Part shown: piece after piece, positions 1 through 8,697 of the stretch
Layout: each line of letters opens with the position of its first letter
Position numbering within the stretch: the stretch's first letter is position 1
Assembly: GCF_007005445.1 (NCBI RefSeq)
Contig: NZ_CP041387.1
Span: forward strand, 434,001 to 498,000
Direction of reading: 5' to 3'
Source: Rhodopseudomonas palustris
GTDB lineage: Bacteria; Pseudomonadota; Alphaproteobacteria; Rhizobiales; Xanthobacteraceae
DNA length: 64,000 nt
The notes under the pieces: generated by a model
The model's input: the letters and a program-made list of their open reading frames with translations, nothing else
What the model was told of the DNA's origin: nothing
Databases searched by the model: none
Program-made: the position numbers and the translations under genes

Positions 1-324
1 GCGGCGGGCATGGTCGAGCCCGGCCATCAGCGCGGCTTCCTTGCCGAAATTGCGCGACAGCGACACCACCTGGACGTCGAGCATGGTGGCCGGCAGATTG
101 CGGGCAATGCTGAGTGTGGTATCGGCGCTGCCGTCATCGACATACACCACCTCGCAGGCGAGACCGTAGCGCTGCCGCAACGTGGCGGCGAGCGTGATCA
201 GCCGGCCGTGCAGCGCCTGCAGGCCGCCCGCCTCGTTGTAGGCAGGAACCACGATGGACAGGCCCTGCGCCGCGGCGGCTCCCGCTTCGGTGGACAGACC
301 CGAGACGTCACTCCCAAGCATCAT
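1..324 (-). CDS. Family 2 glycosyltransferase, N-terminal part (runs off the window)
   Basis: Only the first 108 codons are present and the gene continues past the left edge. Reading leftward from ATG at 324 (or the adjacent ATG at 321), the protein has the GT-A opening VPAYNEAGGL near residue 26, the nucleotide-sugar/metal motif DDGSADTT near 65, and SRNFGKEAALMAGLDHA at the visible end. That last motif is typical of the DPM1/GtrB-like group that moves sugars from UDP-sugar to polyprenyl phosphate at the inner membrane. C-terminal membrane helices, which would support that subgroup, lie outside the window. The family is clear; the substrate is not. Confidence 0.85.
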   Translation of the reverse strand, partial: MMLGSDVSGLSTEAGAAAAQGLSIVVPAYNEAGGLQALHGRLITLAATLRQRYGLACEVVYVDDGSADTTLSIARNLPATMLDVQVVSLSRNFGKEAALMAGLDHARR

Positions 325-417
325 CGATCGCTTCCGGCCCGCACGCGCCTTGTTTGTCTGCTGCTGATTATATGGTGGTTCCGCACGCCGACGCCACCAC
401 GGCGCGGCGCGCCGGCA

Positions 418-1395
418 TTATTGCTGCAGGAACGCTGCAAGTTTGCTGAACAGCGGGTTTTCCTTGTCGAACACGTAGTCCAGCGCAGCCACCGACACGG
501 TGTCTGCGCCATGCTGCCGCAGGAAGCTGCCGAGCGCGTAGATCTGCGCCGGCGGGCAGTGCAGCGTCAGCATGCCCGACGAGGTCGGCCCGCCGAACGG
601 CGACACCACGCCGAACCGGCTGTGGGCTTCGGCGAGCAGCGCGTCGTTGCAGCCTTTGAAGCGGGTGCGGACTTCCTTGTACTTGCCGGCGCGGGCGCGC
701 GAAGCGATGTGATCGAGGATCACGCGCGCGGTTTCGCGGTTCGCCTCGCTCCAGTCGGCTTCGCGCGAGGCCACGAGATTGGCTTGGCTGCGCAGCATCA
801 CACCGTCGTCGAGCACCTTCAGGCCGTTGGCGGCGAGGGTCGCCCCGGTGGTGGTGATATCGACGATCATCTCGGCGGTGCCGACCGCAGGCGCGCCCTC
901 GGTGGCACCGGCGCTTTCGACAATGCGGTAGTCGACGACGTTGTGGGCGGCGAAGAAGCCACGCGTCAGATTGATGTATTTGGTGGCGACCCGCATCCGC
1001 CGGTTGTGCTGGGCGCGGAAGCCGGTGGTGACGTCGTCGAGGTCGGCCATGGTGCGGACGTCGATCCACGCCTGCGGCACTGCGACCACCACGTTGGCGT
1101 AGCCGAAGCCGAGGCCGTCGATCAGCAGGACCCGCTTGTCGGCATCGGTGATGCTTTCGCGGACCAGATCTTCGCCGGTGACGCCGAAATGCACCGAGCC
1201 ACGGGCGAGATTGGCCGCGATCTCGCTGGCCGAGAGATACGCGACCTCGACATTGTCGAGGCCCGCGATGGTGCCGCGATAATCGCGCGCGCCGCCGGAC
1301 TTGCTCAGCGTCAGCCCGGCACGGGCGAAGAACGCTTCGGCGTTTTCCTGCAGGCGGCCCTTGGACGGAACCGCCAGAACGAACGGCGCGCTCAT
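418..1395 (-). CDS. hisG: ATP phosphoribosyltransferase HisG
   Basis: Catalyses the first step of histidine synthesis, ATP + PRPP to phosphoribosyl-ATP, in the cytoplasm. VPSKGRL is at residues 9-15, GVTGEDLV at 71-78, and the PRPP-binding loop (E160 to I180, containing GATEGAP) is intact. At 325 residues it is far longer than the roughly 210-230 residue short HisG that normally partners HisZ. The last ~100 residues include a segment ([19 protein letters not shown]) resembling the ACT-like regulatory domain of long HisG. Its start overlaps the hisZ stop by 4 bases (ATGA), so the two are translationally coupled, hisZ first. The family call is secure; the role of the extension is inferred. Confidence 0.95.
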   Translation of the reverse strand: MSAPFVLAVPSKGRLQENAEAFFARAGLTLSKSGGARDYRGTIAGLDNVEVAYLSASEIAANLARGSVHFGVTGEDLVRESITDADKRVLLIDGLGFGYANVVVAVPQAWIDVRTMADLDDVTTGFRAQHNRRMRVATKYINLTRGFFAAHNVVDYRIVESAGATEGAPAVGTAEMIVDITTTGATLAANGLKVLDDGVMLRSQANLVASREADWSEANRETARVILDHIASRARAGKYKEVRTRFKGCNDALLAEAHSRFGVVSPFGGPTSSGMLTLHCPPAQIYALGSFLRQHGADTVSVAALDYVFDKENPLFSKLAAFLQQ

Positions 1396-2540
1396 GCGGC
1401 ACCTCCGGCGCTGGTCTGTTTCATCGCCTCGATCCAGATCGAGAAGCCGACCGCGGGGATCGGCGAGGCGGCGCCGAGCTGGCTCATCAGCCCGTCATAG
1501 CGGCCGCCCGCGACCAGCGGCTCGTCGCCGTTGCCGGCGCGATGCACCTCGAATTCGAAGCCGGTGTAGTAATCGACCCCGCGGCCGAAGGCGGTGGAGA
1601 ACCGGACCTTGCCGAGGTCGATGCCGCGGTCGGCCATGAAGCCGATCCGCGCTTCGAACTGATCGATCGCGGAATCGATCGCCAGCTTGGCGTCGGCGGC
1701 GAGCGCGCGCAGCGCCTTCAGCGCCTCGTTCGGGGCGCCGCTGATAGCCAGGAATCGTTTGATCTTGTCGAGCGCGTCGCGCGGCAGCGCGCCACTCTTC
1801 AGGGTCGATTGTTCGAGGAAGCGGTCGGCGATCTCGGCGACCGAGCGGCCTCCGAGGGTGGTTGCGCCGGCGATCGACATCAGGTCGGTGACCAGCGCCA
1901 GCGCCGCCTTGCGGTCGGAGCCGGCGAGCGCGGCGAGCACGCCCTCGTATTCGTTGCTGGTCGAGGGCGCGAGCGTCAGCCGCTCCAGATCCTGCGCCAG
2001 GCTGGCCTTGCGGTGGAAGTCCTTCATCAGCCGCCGCCGCCACACCGGCATCAGGTCGAGCGCGTCGATCAGCGCCGCGAACAGTGCGACGTCGCCGGTC
2101 CGGACATCGACCTCGCCGGCGCCGAGCGCGACGGTGGCGCCGAGCGCCAGTGCCAGCATTTCGGCATCGGCCGCGGCGCGGTCCTGCCGGCCGAACAGCT
2201 CGATCCCGGCCTGCATGAATTCACTCGGCTTGCCGCCGCGCTGGCGGAACACCGGCCCGAGATAGCAGAAGCCGAGCGGCTGCCCGGCGGCCTGTGATGC
2301 GAGGTAGTCGCGCGCCACCGGGATCGTCAGATCGGGGCGCAGGCACAGCTCCTCGCCGCTGGCGTCGGTGGTCAGGTAGAGGCTTTTGCGGATGTCCTCG
2401 CCCGACAGGTCGAGGAATGGTTCGGCGGGCTGCAGGATCGGCGGCGTGGCCTGGGCATAGCCGGCCTCGGCGAAGGATTGCAGCAGCGCCTCCGCCCACG
2501 CGGCGGATCCGGTCGCGCGAGCGGCGGCGGTCTTGATCAT
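1392..2540 (-). CDS. hisZ: ATP phosphoribosyltransferase regulatory subunit HisZ
   Basis: A catalytically inactive HisRS paralogue that binds HisG and is needed for activity and histidine feedback. The 382-residue protein keeps the class II synthetase fold: [11 protein letters not shown] near residue 70, [17 protein letters not shown] near 324 and a late GGRYDGLM. It lacks the C-terminal anticodon-binding domain of true HisRS. It is the first gene of a hisZ-hisG pair. The genuine histidyl-tRNA synthetase is separate, at 28194-29723. The ATG at 2540 is the first in frame that preserves the conserved N-terminal helix. Confidence 0.93.
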   Translation of the reverse strand: MIKTAAARATGSAAWAEALLQSFAEAGYAQATPPILQPAEPFLDLSGEDIRKSLYLTTDASGEELCLRPDLTIPVARDYLASQAAGQPLGFCYLGPVFRQRGGKPSEFMQAGIELFGRQDRAAADAEMLALALGATVALGAGEVDVRTGDVALFAALIDALDLMPVWRRRLMKDFHRKASLAQDLERLTLAPSTSNEYEGVLAALAGSDRKAALALVTDLMSIAGATTLGGRSVAEIADRFLEQSTLKSGALPRDALDKIKRFLAISGAPNEALKALRALAADAKLAIDSAIDQFEARIGFMADRGIDLGKVRFSTAFGRGVDYYTGFEFEVHRAGNGDEPLVAGGRYDGLMSQLGAASPIPAVGFSIWIEAMKQTSAGGAA

Positions 2541-2683
2541 GATCGGTCAGTCCTGCGGTCCCGGGCAGGGAGGGTGGAACAGAAAATGTTGGTCGGCGCA
2601 GCCCTTAACACGGGTGGATGACAGATTCGACCGTCATCCGCCGGGTGGCCGGCGAGGCGGGGGCGCCAATGGTCGAACATTAC

Positions 2684-3439
2684 CTAATTACCCTTCCAAT
2701 CGCCCATCACCGCCTGAACCAGCGTCAGAGCGGCGACTGCTGCGGTATCCGCCCGCATGATCCGCGGGCCGAGCGCCAGCCGTAGGATGTGGGGCTGTTT
2801 CAGCAGCAGGGCGCGCTCCTCGGTGGAAAAGCCGCCCTCCGGCCCGACCAACAGATCGACGCCCTTGGCGGCCGCATTCCGCGCGGCCTGCAGCGCCGCA
2901 ACCGGATCGGAGATCTCGGCGTCCTCGTCGCAGAACACCAGCAGGCGTTCGCCGCCGGCACGGCCGGCCAGGAAACGGTCCAGCCCGATCGGCTCGCCGA
3001 CCTCGGCGAGGCTGAGGATGCCGCATTGCTCGGCGGCTTCGACCACATTGGCACGCATCCGCTCGGTGTTGAGCCGATGCACCTGGGTGTGCTGGGTGAG
3101 CACGGGCTGCAGCCGGCCAGCGCCCATTTCCACAGCTTTCTGAGCCATATAGTCCAGTCTGGCGTGTTTCAGCGGGGCGAACACATAGGCGACGTCCGGC
3201 AAACGGTCCTGCGGCCGGGTCTGGTCTGCCACCTCCAGCGCCTCGGGTCGCTTGCGACCGAGGATGGTGGCGCGCCACTCGCCGTCGCGGCCATTGAACG
3301 CCAGCACTGCGGCGCCGGCGCCGAGCCGCAGCACGTTGCCGAGGTAATTGCCCTGATCGCGATCGAGCGGCACCTGCGTACCGGACGCGAGGTCGGCATC
3401 GACGAAAAGGCGGGGGCTGCGGAAGTCGTATCGGCTCAT
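2684..3439 (-). CDS. rsmE: 16S rRNA (uracil(1498)-N3)-methyltransferase RsmE
   Basis: A SPOUT-fold, SAM-dependent enzyme that methylates U1498 of 16S rRNA in the ribosomal decoding region. The 251-residue length is normal. The N-terminal PUA-like part contains HVLRLG-type sequence (here GNVLRLGAGA). The C-terminal knot motifs LLVGPEGGFS and LALGPRIMRADTA form the SAM pocket. The usual LGPRILRTETA is slightly altered. It stands alone between hisZ (same strand, 143 bases further left) and a divergent secreted protein gene. Confidence 0.93.
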   Translation of the reverse strand: MSRYDFRSPRLFVDADLASGTQVPLDRDQGNYLGNVLRLGAGAAVLAFNGRDGEWRATILGRKRPEALEVADQTRPQDRLPDVAYVFAPLKHARLDYMAQKAVEMGAGRLQPVLTQHTQVHRLNTERMRANVVEAAEQCGILSLAEVGEPIGLDRFLAGRAGGERLLVFCDEDAEISDPVAALQAARNAAAKGVDLLVGPEGGFSTEERALLLKQPHILRLALGPRIMRADTAAVAALTLVQAVMGDWKGN

Positions 3440-3633
3440 TGGCAGGGTCTCACGCGCCGCTTCTAGCCCAATTTTTCAAGAATATCAGCCGCCTGTGGGA
3501 CGAAGCGCCGTGCTGCCGCCCTAATCGGCGGGTTGTTAAGGGCGATCCGGAATCGTAATAAGGCCCGCATGTCTGTCTTTTCGACGTGTTATTGGGCCAA
3601 CGGGGACCATCGAACCTTGCCGGAGGAGCAGCC

Positions 3634-4338
3634 TTGATCATCCGACGTTTGATTGTACCAGCGGTTACCGCCGCTTTCGTCTTTGAAGCCGTGCCGGCGC
3701 TGGCCCAGAGCGCGTTTCCCGCGCCATTGCCGAACCAGTCGGCCACATCGCCGTTTCCGGCGCCGCTGCCCAATCAGTCGGCCGCCGGCACCGTCAACGA
3801 CCCGGCTTTTCCCCCAGTCAACGGCTCGGGCGGAGCGTTCCCGGCTGCGGGCGCGGCTCCGATCGCCGGTGGCGGTGGCGCATTCGGTCCGCCGCCCGGC
3901 GCTGCGCCGATGGGCCAGCAGGCCGGCGGCGAAGCCTGCATGAACGACTTCCTCAAGCTGCGGAAAGAAGCCGAAAAGCGCGGTCAGGCGATTCAGGCCG
4001 CCGGCAAGCGCAAGGCACCGGCGGCGGAGGCCTGCAAGCTGATCGGCGCGTTCTCCAGTTCCGAAGTTGCGATGATCAAATACGTCGTCGGCAACGCCAA
4101 GCGCTGCGGCATTCCGAACGAAATCGCCGATCAGCTCAAGACCGGCCATAAGAGGACCGAGCAGATGCAGAAGCAGGTCTGCAACATTGCCGAGCAGCAG
4201 CAGCAGCGCGGCCCGGCCGGACCGAGCTTTGCCGATGTGCTCGGCTCGTCGACCGCTGCGCCGGAGGTGAACACCTCGGCCAAGAAGTTCGGTGGCACCA
4301 CCTTCGACACGCTCAACGGCAACGTGCTGTCGCGATGA
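3634..4338 (+). CDS. Secreted proline-rich protein, unknown function
   Basis: I place the start at TTG 3634 because a strong ribosome binding site (GGAGGAG) lies 5 bases upstream and the product then opens with a signal peptide (IIRRLIVPAVTAAFVF, cleavage after ALA near residue 24). An in-frame ATG at 3586 would bury that signal behind 16 residues. The mature protein (~210 aa) has two copies of a FPAPLPNQSA unit and a glycine/proline linker. A helical, lysine-rich domain follows with four cysteines (C93, C119, C146, C178) that could form disulfides in the periplasm. It overlaps ubiA by 4 bases. I do not recognise a functional family. Confidence 0.8.
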   Translation: MIIRRLIVPAVTAAFVFEAVPALAQSAFPAPLPNQSATSPFPAPLPNQSAAGTVNDPAFPPVNGSGGAFPAAGAAPIAGGGGAFGPPPGAAPMGQQAGGEACMNDFLKLRKEAEKRGQAIQAAGKRKAPAAEACKLIGAFSSSEVAMIKYVVGNAKRCGIPNEIADQLKTGHKRTEQMQKQVCNIAEQQQQRGPAGPSFADVLGSSTAAPEVNTSAKKFGGTTFDTLNGNVLSR

Positions 4339-5285
4339 GCGGGATTCCGGCCAGCGGCGCGGCCGGGCGGGTCGCCGACTCGACAGGCAACTGGGTCGAC
4401 AACCATGCGCCGCTGTGGACACGGCCATATCTGCGGCTGGCGCGGTTCGATCGCCCGATCGGCTCCTGGCTGCTGCTGATGCCGTGCCTATGGTCGGCGG
4501 CGCTCGCCGCCGGCATGGCCCACGACCTCAGTCGCCTGCCGCTGTTCTGCGCGTTGTTCTTCATCGGCTCGTTCGTGATGCGCGGCGCCGGCTGCACCTG
4601 GAACGACATCACCGACCGCGATCTCGACGACAAGGTCGAGCGCACCCGTTCGCGGCCGATTCCGGCGGGGCAGGTCACCGCCAAGCAGGCCGCGGTGTTC
4701 ATGGTGCTGCTGTGTTTGACCGGCCTCATCGTGCTGCTGCAGTTCAACAGCTTTGCGATCGCCACCGGTATCGCGTCGCTGATCATCGTGGCGGCCTATC
4801 CGTTCATGAAGCGGATCACCTATTGGCCGCAATTCGTGCTCGGGCTCGCGTTCTCTTGGGGCGCGCTGATGGGCTTTGCCGGCACTTTCGAGCGGCTCGA
4901 TCTGGTGGCGTTCGTGCTCTACGCCGGTTCGATTGCCTGGGTGATCGGCTACGATACGGTGTACGCGCATCAGGACGCCGAAGACGACCTGATGGTCGGA
5001 ATCAAGTCGACTGCGCTGCTGTTCGGCGAAAACACCAAGCTCGCGCTGGTGCTGCTGTTCGGCTTGGCCGTGAGCCTGATCGGCGTGGCGCTGAAGCTGG
5101 CCGATGCCGGCTGGCTCGCCTGGGTCGGCTTGGCTGCGTTCGCGGCACATCTGGTACAGCAGATCGTGCGGCTCGACATCCACGACAGCCCGCTGTGCCT
5201 GCAGCTGTTCAAGTCGAACCGCGATGCCGGCCTGCTGCTGTTCGGCGGTCTGGTGGCCGATGCGGTTTCGCGTACCATGGCGTGA
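4335..5285 (+). CDS. ubiA: 4-hydroxybenzoate polyprenyltransferase UbiA
   Basis: An integral membrane enzyme that attaches the polyprenyl tail to 4-hydroxybenzoate in ubiquinone synthesis. The 316-residue protein has about eight hydrophobic helices and both aspartate-rich Mg-prenyl-diphosphate motifs: NDITDRDLDDKVERTRSRPI near residues 91-110, and DAEDDLMVGIKS near 215. Its ATG overlaps the preceding stop (ATGA), so it is co-translated with the secreted protein gene upstream. Chlorophyll and heme relatives in the superfamily lack this exact first motif, so UbiA is the best call. Confidence 0.93.
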   Translation: MSGIPASGAAGRVADSTGNWVDNHAPLWTRPYLRLARFDRPIGSWLLLMPCLWSAALAAGMAHDLSRLPLFCALFFIGSFVMRGAGCTWNDITDRDLDDKVERTRSRPIPAGQVTAKQAAVFMVLLCLTGLIVLLQFNSFAIATGIASLIIVAAYPFMKRITYWPQFVLGLAFSWGALMGFAGTFERLDLVAFVLYAGSIAWVIGYDTVYAHQDAEDDLMVGIKSTALLFGENTKLALVLLFGLAVSLIGVALKLADAGWLAWVGLAAFAAHLVQQIVRLDIHDSPLCLQLFKSNRDAGLLLFGGLVADAVSRTMA

Positions 5286-5320
5286 GCCCGGGCGGGTCCG
5301 GCGCTCTCATCCGATTCTGA

Positions 5321-5845
5321 TTAGTTGCGCGCGATGATCTCACGTTCGCCGGCGAAGCATTTCGGTGCGTCGAGCAGTCGGCCGACTCGCCGGCGTGTCA
5401 GGAAGCGCGGACGACGCTTGCTGATCACGTGATGACGACGGCGGCGCTGCGCAGGCTCGCGCATCTTGTCTTCGGGAAGCTGCGGCAGTCCGAAGATCTC
5501 GCTCCACAGTGCCCACATCCGTTCGATCTCCTCGGGGTCGTCGCTGATTCCCAGAGGGATCGACAGCGACGGATCGCGGTGCACCAGCATCAGCATGCGG
5601 CCGTCGTCGAGACCTCGGCAGCCGATGCCGCGGAAGTCGCTGACGCTGACGTTGACCGCCATTCTCATGCCGGAGACGGCGCGGCGTAGCACCACCCGCT
5701 CGCGGTGTAGTTCGATTTGCCGGATGCCGCCGTCGGCCCGCACGTCGTGCGCGTCGAAGCGGATCGGCAGTGAGAGAGGGTCGAGCCGCAAGTCGCGGCT
5801 CGACCCGGCGAGGTTGACCCCGCCTGTTGCTGTTTGACGCCTCAC
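5321..5845 (-). CDS. DUF6101 family protein
   Basis: A 174-residue protein of a Rhizobiales-restricted family of unknown role. It has no signal peptide or membrane segment. The first two thirds look like a beta-rich domain (RFDAHDVRADGGIRQIELHRE, RRAVSGMRMAVNV). The C-terminus is strongly basic (RRRRHH, KRRPRFLTRRRVGR), which suggests nucleic acid or membrane-surface contact. It converges on ubiA with 35 bases between stops. The assignment rests on sequence recollection, and no activity is known. Confidence 0.75.
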   Translation of the reverse strand: MRRQTATGGVNLAGSSRDLRLDPLSLPIRFDAHDVRADGGIRQIELHRERVVLRRAVSGMRMAVNVSVSDFRGIGCRGLDDGRMLMLVHRDPSLSIPLGISDDPEEIERMWALWSEIFGLPQLPEDKMREPAQRRRRHHVISKRRPRFLTRRRVGRLLDAPKCFAGEREIIARN

Positions 5846-6142
5846 GGCTTTGATCTCCCCGCCGGAATTATGTTCCCGGTCGATGGGTGAGAGCTTGCCA
5901 GAGCCCGGTCCGGATTCGCTTAATAAGGCTGGTTAATCGAAACTGACCCCGACTGCTTCGCCGCTCATGATTGACAGAACCTTGGCCAGCATGATTGACG
6001 CAATCTTGCGCTCGGCTCGGCAATGAATTGTTCCGGTCGGGTGCAAAGTGCTTGAAGTCCGCGTCGAACAAGCACATCTGTGATGTCGACAGCGTGCATC
6101 CGCTGCCCCGCGTCGTTACTTCAAGCCTTAGGAATTGTATTT
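5846..6142. other. Gene-free stretch between DUF6101 and the PmbA-like gene
   Basis: About 297 bases between two divergent genes, more AT-rich than its surroundings. It should hold both promoters. Two TTAA half-sites occur near 5920-5935 (TTAATAAGGCTGGTTAA) but are 9 bases apart, not the 7 of a CtrA box. No small gene or RNA is supported. Confidence 0.4.
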
Positions 6143-7540
6143 GTGAACTCTTCACCAAGCGCACGTTCGCCGGCTTCGTCTTCTGTGGATTCGGCTTTGT
6201 TCGATCAGTCGGCGCTGAGCGATTTGGCACAACGGCTGGTCGAGGCGGCGCGTCGCGCAGGCGCCGATCAGGCCGATGCGGTGGCGGTCCGCGGGGTGTC
6301 GCACGGCGTCGAAGTGCGCGACGGACGGATGCAGGAATCCGAGCGTTCGGAAGGTGACGATGTCGGCCTGCGGGTGATCGTCGGTCGCCGTCAGGCGGTG
6401 GTCTCGACCAACGACATCAGTGGCGACGCGGTCGCCAAGCTCGCCGAGCGCGCGGTGGCGATGGCCCGCGTCGCGCCGGACGACAAATATGTCGGCCTCG
6501 CGGATACGGAACTGCTGGCCCGTGATTTTCCCGATCTCGATCTGCTCGATCCGCACACTCCGTCGACCGCCGAGCTGGAGCGGCGCGCCCGCGCAGCGGA
6601 GGCTGCGGCGCTCGCGGTTTCCGGCATCACCAAATCGGGGGGCGCCTCGGCCTCGTCGGGGATCGGCGGCATGGTGCTGGTGACGTCGACCGGATTCCAC
6701 GGTGCCTTCCTGCGGTCCAGCCAGAGCATCTCGATGACCGCGATCGCCGGCGAGGGCACCGGCATGGAGCGCGACTACGAATACACCACCGCGCCGCATG
6801 CGGCCGATCTGATGTCGCCCGAGGATGTCGGGCGTGTCGCCGGCGAACGTACCGCGGCGCGGGTGGGGCCGCGCAAGGTCGAGACCTGCAAGGTGCCGGT
6901 GGTGTTCGATCCGCGCGTCGCCGGCTCGCTGGTCGGGCATCTGGTCGGCGCCGCCAACGGCGCCTCGATCGCACGCAAGACCTCGTTCCTGAAGGATCGT
7001 CTCGGTCAGAAGCTGTTCAAGGATGGCATCCGCATCGTCGACGACCCGCTGCGCAAGCGCGGTCTTCGCTCGCAGGCGTTTGACGCCGAAGGCGTGGCGG
7101 TCAAGCCGATGTCGATCGTCGACGACGGCGTGCTGACGTCGTGGTTGCTGGATTGCGCCACGGCACGCGAACTCGGCCTCGCCACCACCGGTCACGCGCA
7201 TCGCGGCGTGTCGTCGTCGCCGTCGCCCGGTCCCTACAATTTGCATCTCGAGGCCGGCCGGCTCAGCCCCGCCGAACTGATCGCCGATATCGAGCAGGGG
7301 TTTTACGTCACCGATCTGATCGGTTCCGGCGTCAACGGCGTCACCGGCGACTACAGCCGCGGTGCCGCCGGCTTCTGGATCGAAAACGGTGAAAGAACCT
7401 ACGCCGTCAGCGAGGTTACCATCGCCGGGCACCTGCTCGACATGTACAAGACTCTGACGCCGGCCAGCGACCTGACCTTCCGCTACGGCGTCAACGCGCC
7501 GACGCTGCGGATCGAGGGGCTGACGATTGCCGGACGCTAG
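6143..7540 (+). CDS. TldD/PmbA family protein, PmbA (TldE)-type
   Basis: TldD/PmbA pairs form a metalloprotease that processes modified peptides and some regulatory proteins. This 465-residue protein lacks the HExxxH zinc motif carried by TldD, so it looks like the PmbA/TldE half. The N-terminal domain (VRGVSHGVEVRDGRMQES) and C-terminal domain (VTGDYSRGAAGFWIENGE, LTFRYGVNAPTLRIEGL) are complete. GTG 6143 is preferred because AGGA lies 9 bases upstream; ATG 6080 would add 21 unconserved residues. It overlaps the next gene by 14 bases and leads the operon ending in waaA-lpxK. No TldD partner is visible here. Confidence 0.88.
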   Translation: MNSSPSARSPASSSVDSALFDQSALSDLAQRLVEAARRAGADQADAVAVRGVSHGVEVRDGRMQESERSEGDDVGLRVIVGRRQAVVSTNDISGDAVAKLAERAVAMARVAPDDKYVGLADTELLARDFPDLDLLDPHTPSTAELERRARAAEAAALAVSGITKSGGASASSGIGGMVLVTSTGFHGAFLRSSQSISMTAIAGEGTGMERDYEYTTAPHAADLMSPEDVGRVAGERTAARVGPRKVETCKVPVVFDPRVAGSLVGHLVGAANGASIARKTSFLKDRLGQKLFKDGIRIVDDPLRKRGLRSQAFDAEGVAVKPMSIVDDGVLTSWLLDCATARELGLATTGHAHRGVSSSPSPGPYNLHLEAGRLSPAELIADIEQGFYVTDLIGSGVNGVTGDYSRGAAGFWIENGERTYAVSEVTIAGHLLDMYKTLTPASDLTFRYGVNAPTLRIEGLTIAGR

Positions 7541-8342
7541 TCCAGATACCACGCATAGTTCTGTCGCGCAGCGGGATGCCGAGCTGCTCGCCGACACGGT
7601 GCGCGAGGCCGGCGCTCTGGCGCTGTCGATGTTCCGCACTGAACTGCGGACCTGGACCAAGGGCGCGTCCTCGCCGGTGTCGGAAGCCGACATCGCGGTC
7701 GACCAACTGATCCGTCGACGCTTGCAGGATGCCACCCCGCGCTACGGCTGGTTGTCGGAAGAAAGCGCCGACGATCTGACGCGGCTCGACAAGGACCTGG
7801 TGTGGATCGTCGATCCGATCGACGGCACCCGGGCCTATTTGGCCGGCCGTGAGGATTGGTGTGTATCGGTCGCCCTGATCGCCGACGCAAGACCGGTGCT
7901 TGCCGCCGTGTTCGCACCGGTGTCGGAAGAGTTGTTCTTTGCAACGCGCGGCGCGGGTGCGTCGCTCAATGGCGCGTCGCTGCGCGCCAGCGTCGGGACC
8001 ACGCTGGAGGGTGCCAAGGTGGCCGGGCCGAAGCCGCTGATCGAGCGACTGGCCCTGCCGTCGAGCGCCTACATCCTGCCGAGGATCGGCTCGTTGGCGT
8101 TACGGCTGTGTCGTGTCGCTGATCGTCAGGTCGACGTTGCGTTCGCCGGAGGGCAGAGTCGCGATTGGGACCTTGCTGCGGCCGATTTGATCGTGCACGA
8201 AGCGGATGGTACAATGACAACTCTCGCGGGCGAGACCATCGTCTACAACCGTCCCGAGGTCACACATGGCGTGCTGGTGGCTGCGGGGCGCGAACGCCAT
8301 GCTCACATCGTCGAGCATTTTCGCGTTTCTCCGCGAGGCTGA
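7527..8342 (+). CDS. Inositol monophosphatase-family (CysQ-like) phosphatase
   Basis: A lithium-sensitive sugar/nucleotide phosphatase family member of 271 residues. Metal-binding signatures are present: SEES at 77-80 (replacing the usual GEES), DPIDGT at 96-101, and RDWDLAAADLIVHEADG near 212. The set resembles 3'(2'),5'-bisphosphate nucleotidase CysQ more than SuhB, but the substrate cannot be fixed from sequence. It overlaps the PmbA-like gene by 14 bases and precedes DUF4170 by 37 bases, so it probably belongs to the same transcript as waaA and lpxK. Confidence 0.88.
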   Translation: MPDASPDTTHSSVAQRDAELLADTVREAGALALSMFRTELRTWTKGASSPVSEADIAVDQLIRRRLQDATPRYGWLSEESADDLTRLDKDLVWIVDPIDGTRAYLAGREDWCVSVALIADARPVLAAVFAPVSEELFFATRGAGASLNGASLRASVGTTLEGAKVAGPKPLIERLALPSSAYILPRIGSLALRLCRVADRQVDVAFAGGQSRDWDLAAADLIVHEADGTMTTLAGETIVYNRPEVTHGVLVAAGRERHAHIVEHFRVSPRG

Positions 8343-8379
8343 GCGCGCGCATGCCTGTTCGCCGCAATGAGGAAGTTTG

Positions 8380-8628
8380 ATGTCGGACAATGCGCAGCAA
8401 TTGCTCCACCTCGTAATCGGGGGAGAATTGACGGACCTTGAGAACGTGACCTTTCGCGATCTCGACAAGGTCGACATCGTCGGGGTGTACCCCAACTACG
8501 CAACGGCCTACGCGGCGTGGAAGGCCCGGGCGCATCAGACGGTCGACAATGCGCACATGCGTTACTTCATCGTTCATCTGCATCGGCTGCTGGATCCCGA
8601 AAAAGAAGCGCAGTCCGCGCAGCACTGA
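8380..8628 (+). CDS. DUF4170 small protein
   Basis: An 82-residue protein with the family core GGELTDLENVTFRDLDKVDIVG... and YAAWKARAHQTVDNAHMRYF. It has no signal peptide or membrane helix, so it should be cytosolic. ATG 8380 has AGGAAG upstream; the preceding in-frame TTG at 8377 is a less likely start. Its constant neighbourhood with waaA and lpxK suggests an accessory role in LPS core/lipid A synthesis. That is an inference from position only. Confidence 0.85.
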   Translation: MSDNAQQLLHLVIGGELTDLENVTFRDLDKVDIVGVYPNYATAYAAWKARAHQTVDNAHMRYFIVHLHRLLDPEKEAQSAQH

Positions 8629-8697
8629 CCGCGCAGAACCGACGATGAAGTTTCACGACGATGCGCGTCACCTTCGCGGTGACAGACGGGGCCGTTG

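Noticed and set aside
10..1500. A 496-codon frame opposite the glycosyltransferase and hisG
   Set aside because: Both strands cannot be conserved here; the minus-strand genes have clear family motifs.
5918..5936. Possible CtrA site upstream of the PmbA-like gene
   Set aside because: TTAA half-sites are 9 bases apart, not 7, so the geometry is wrong.
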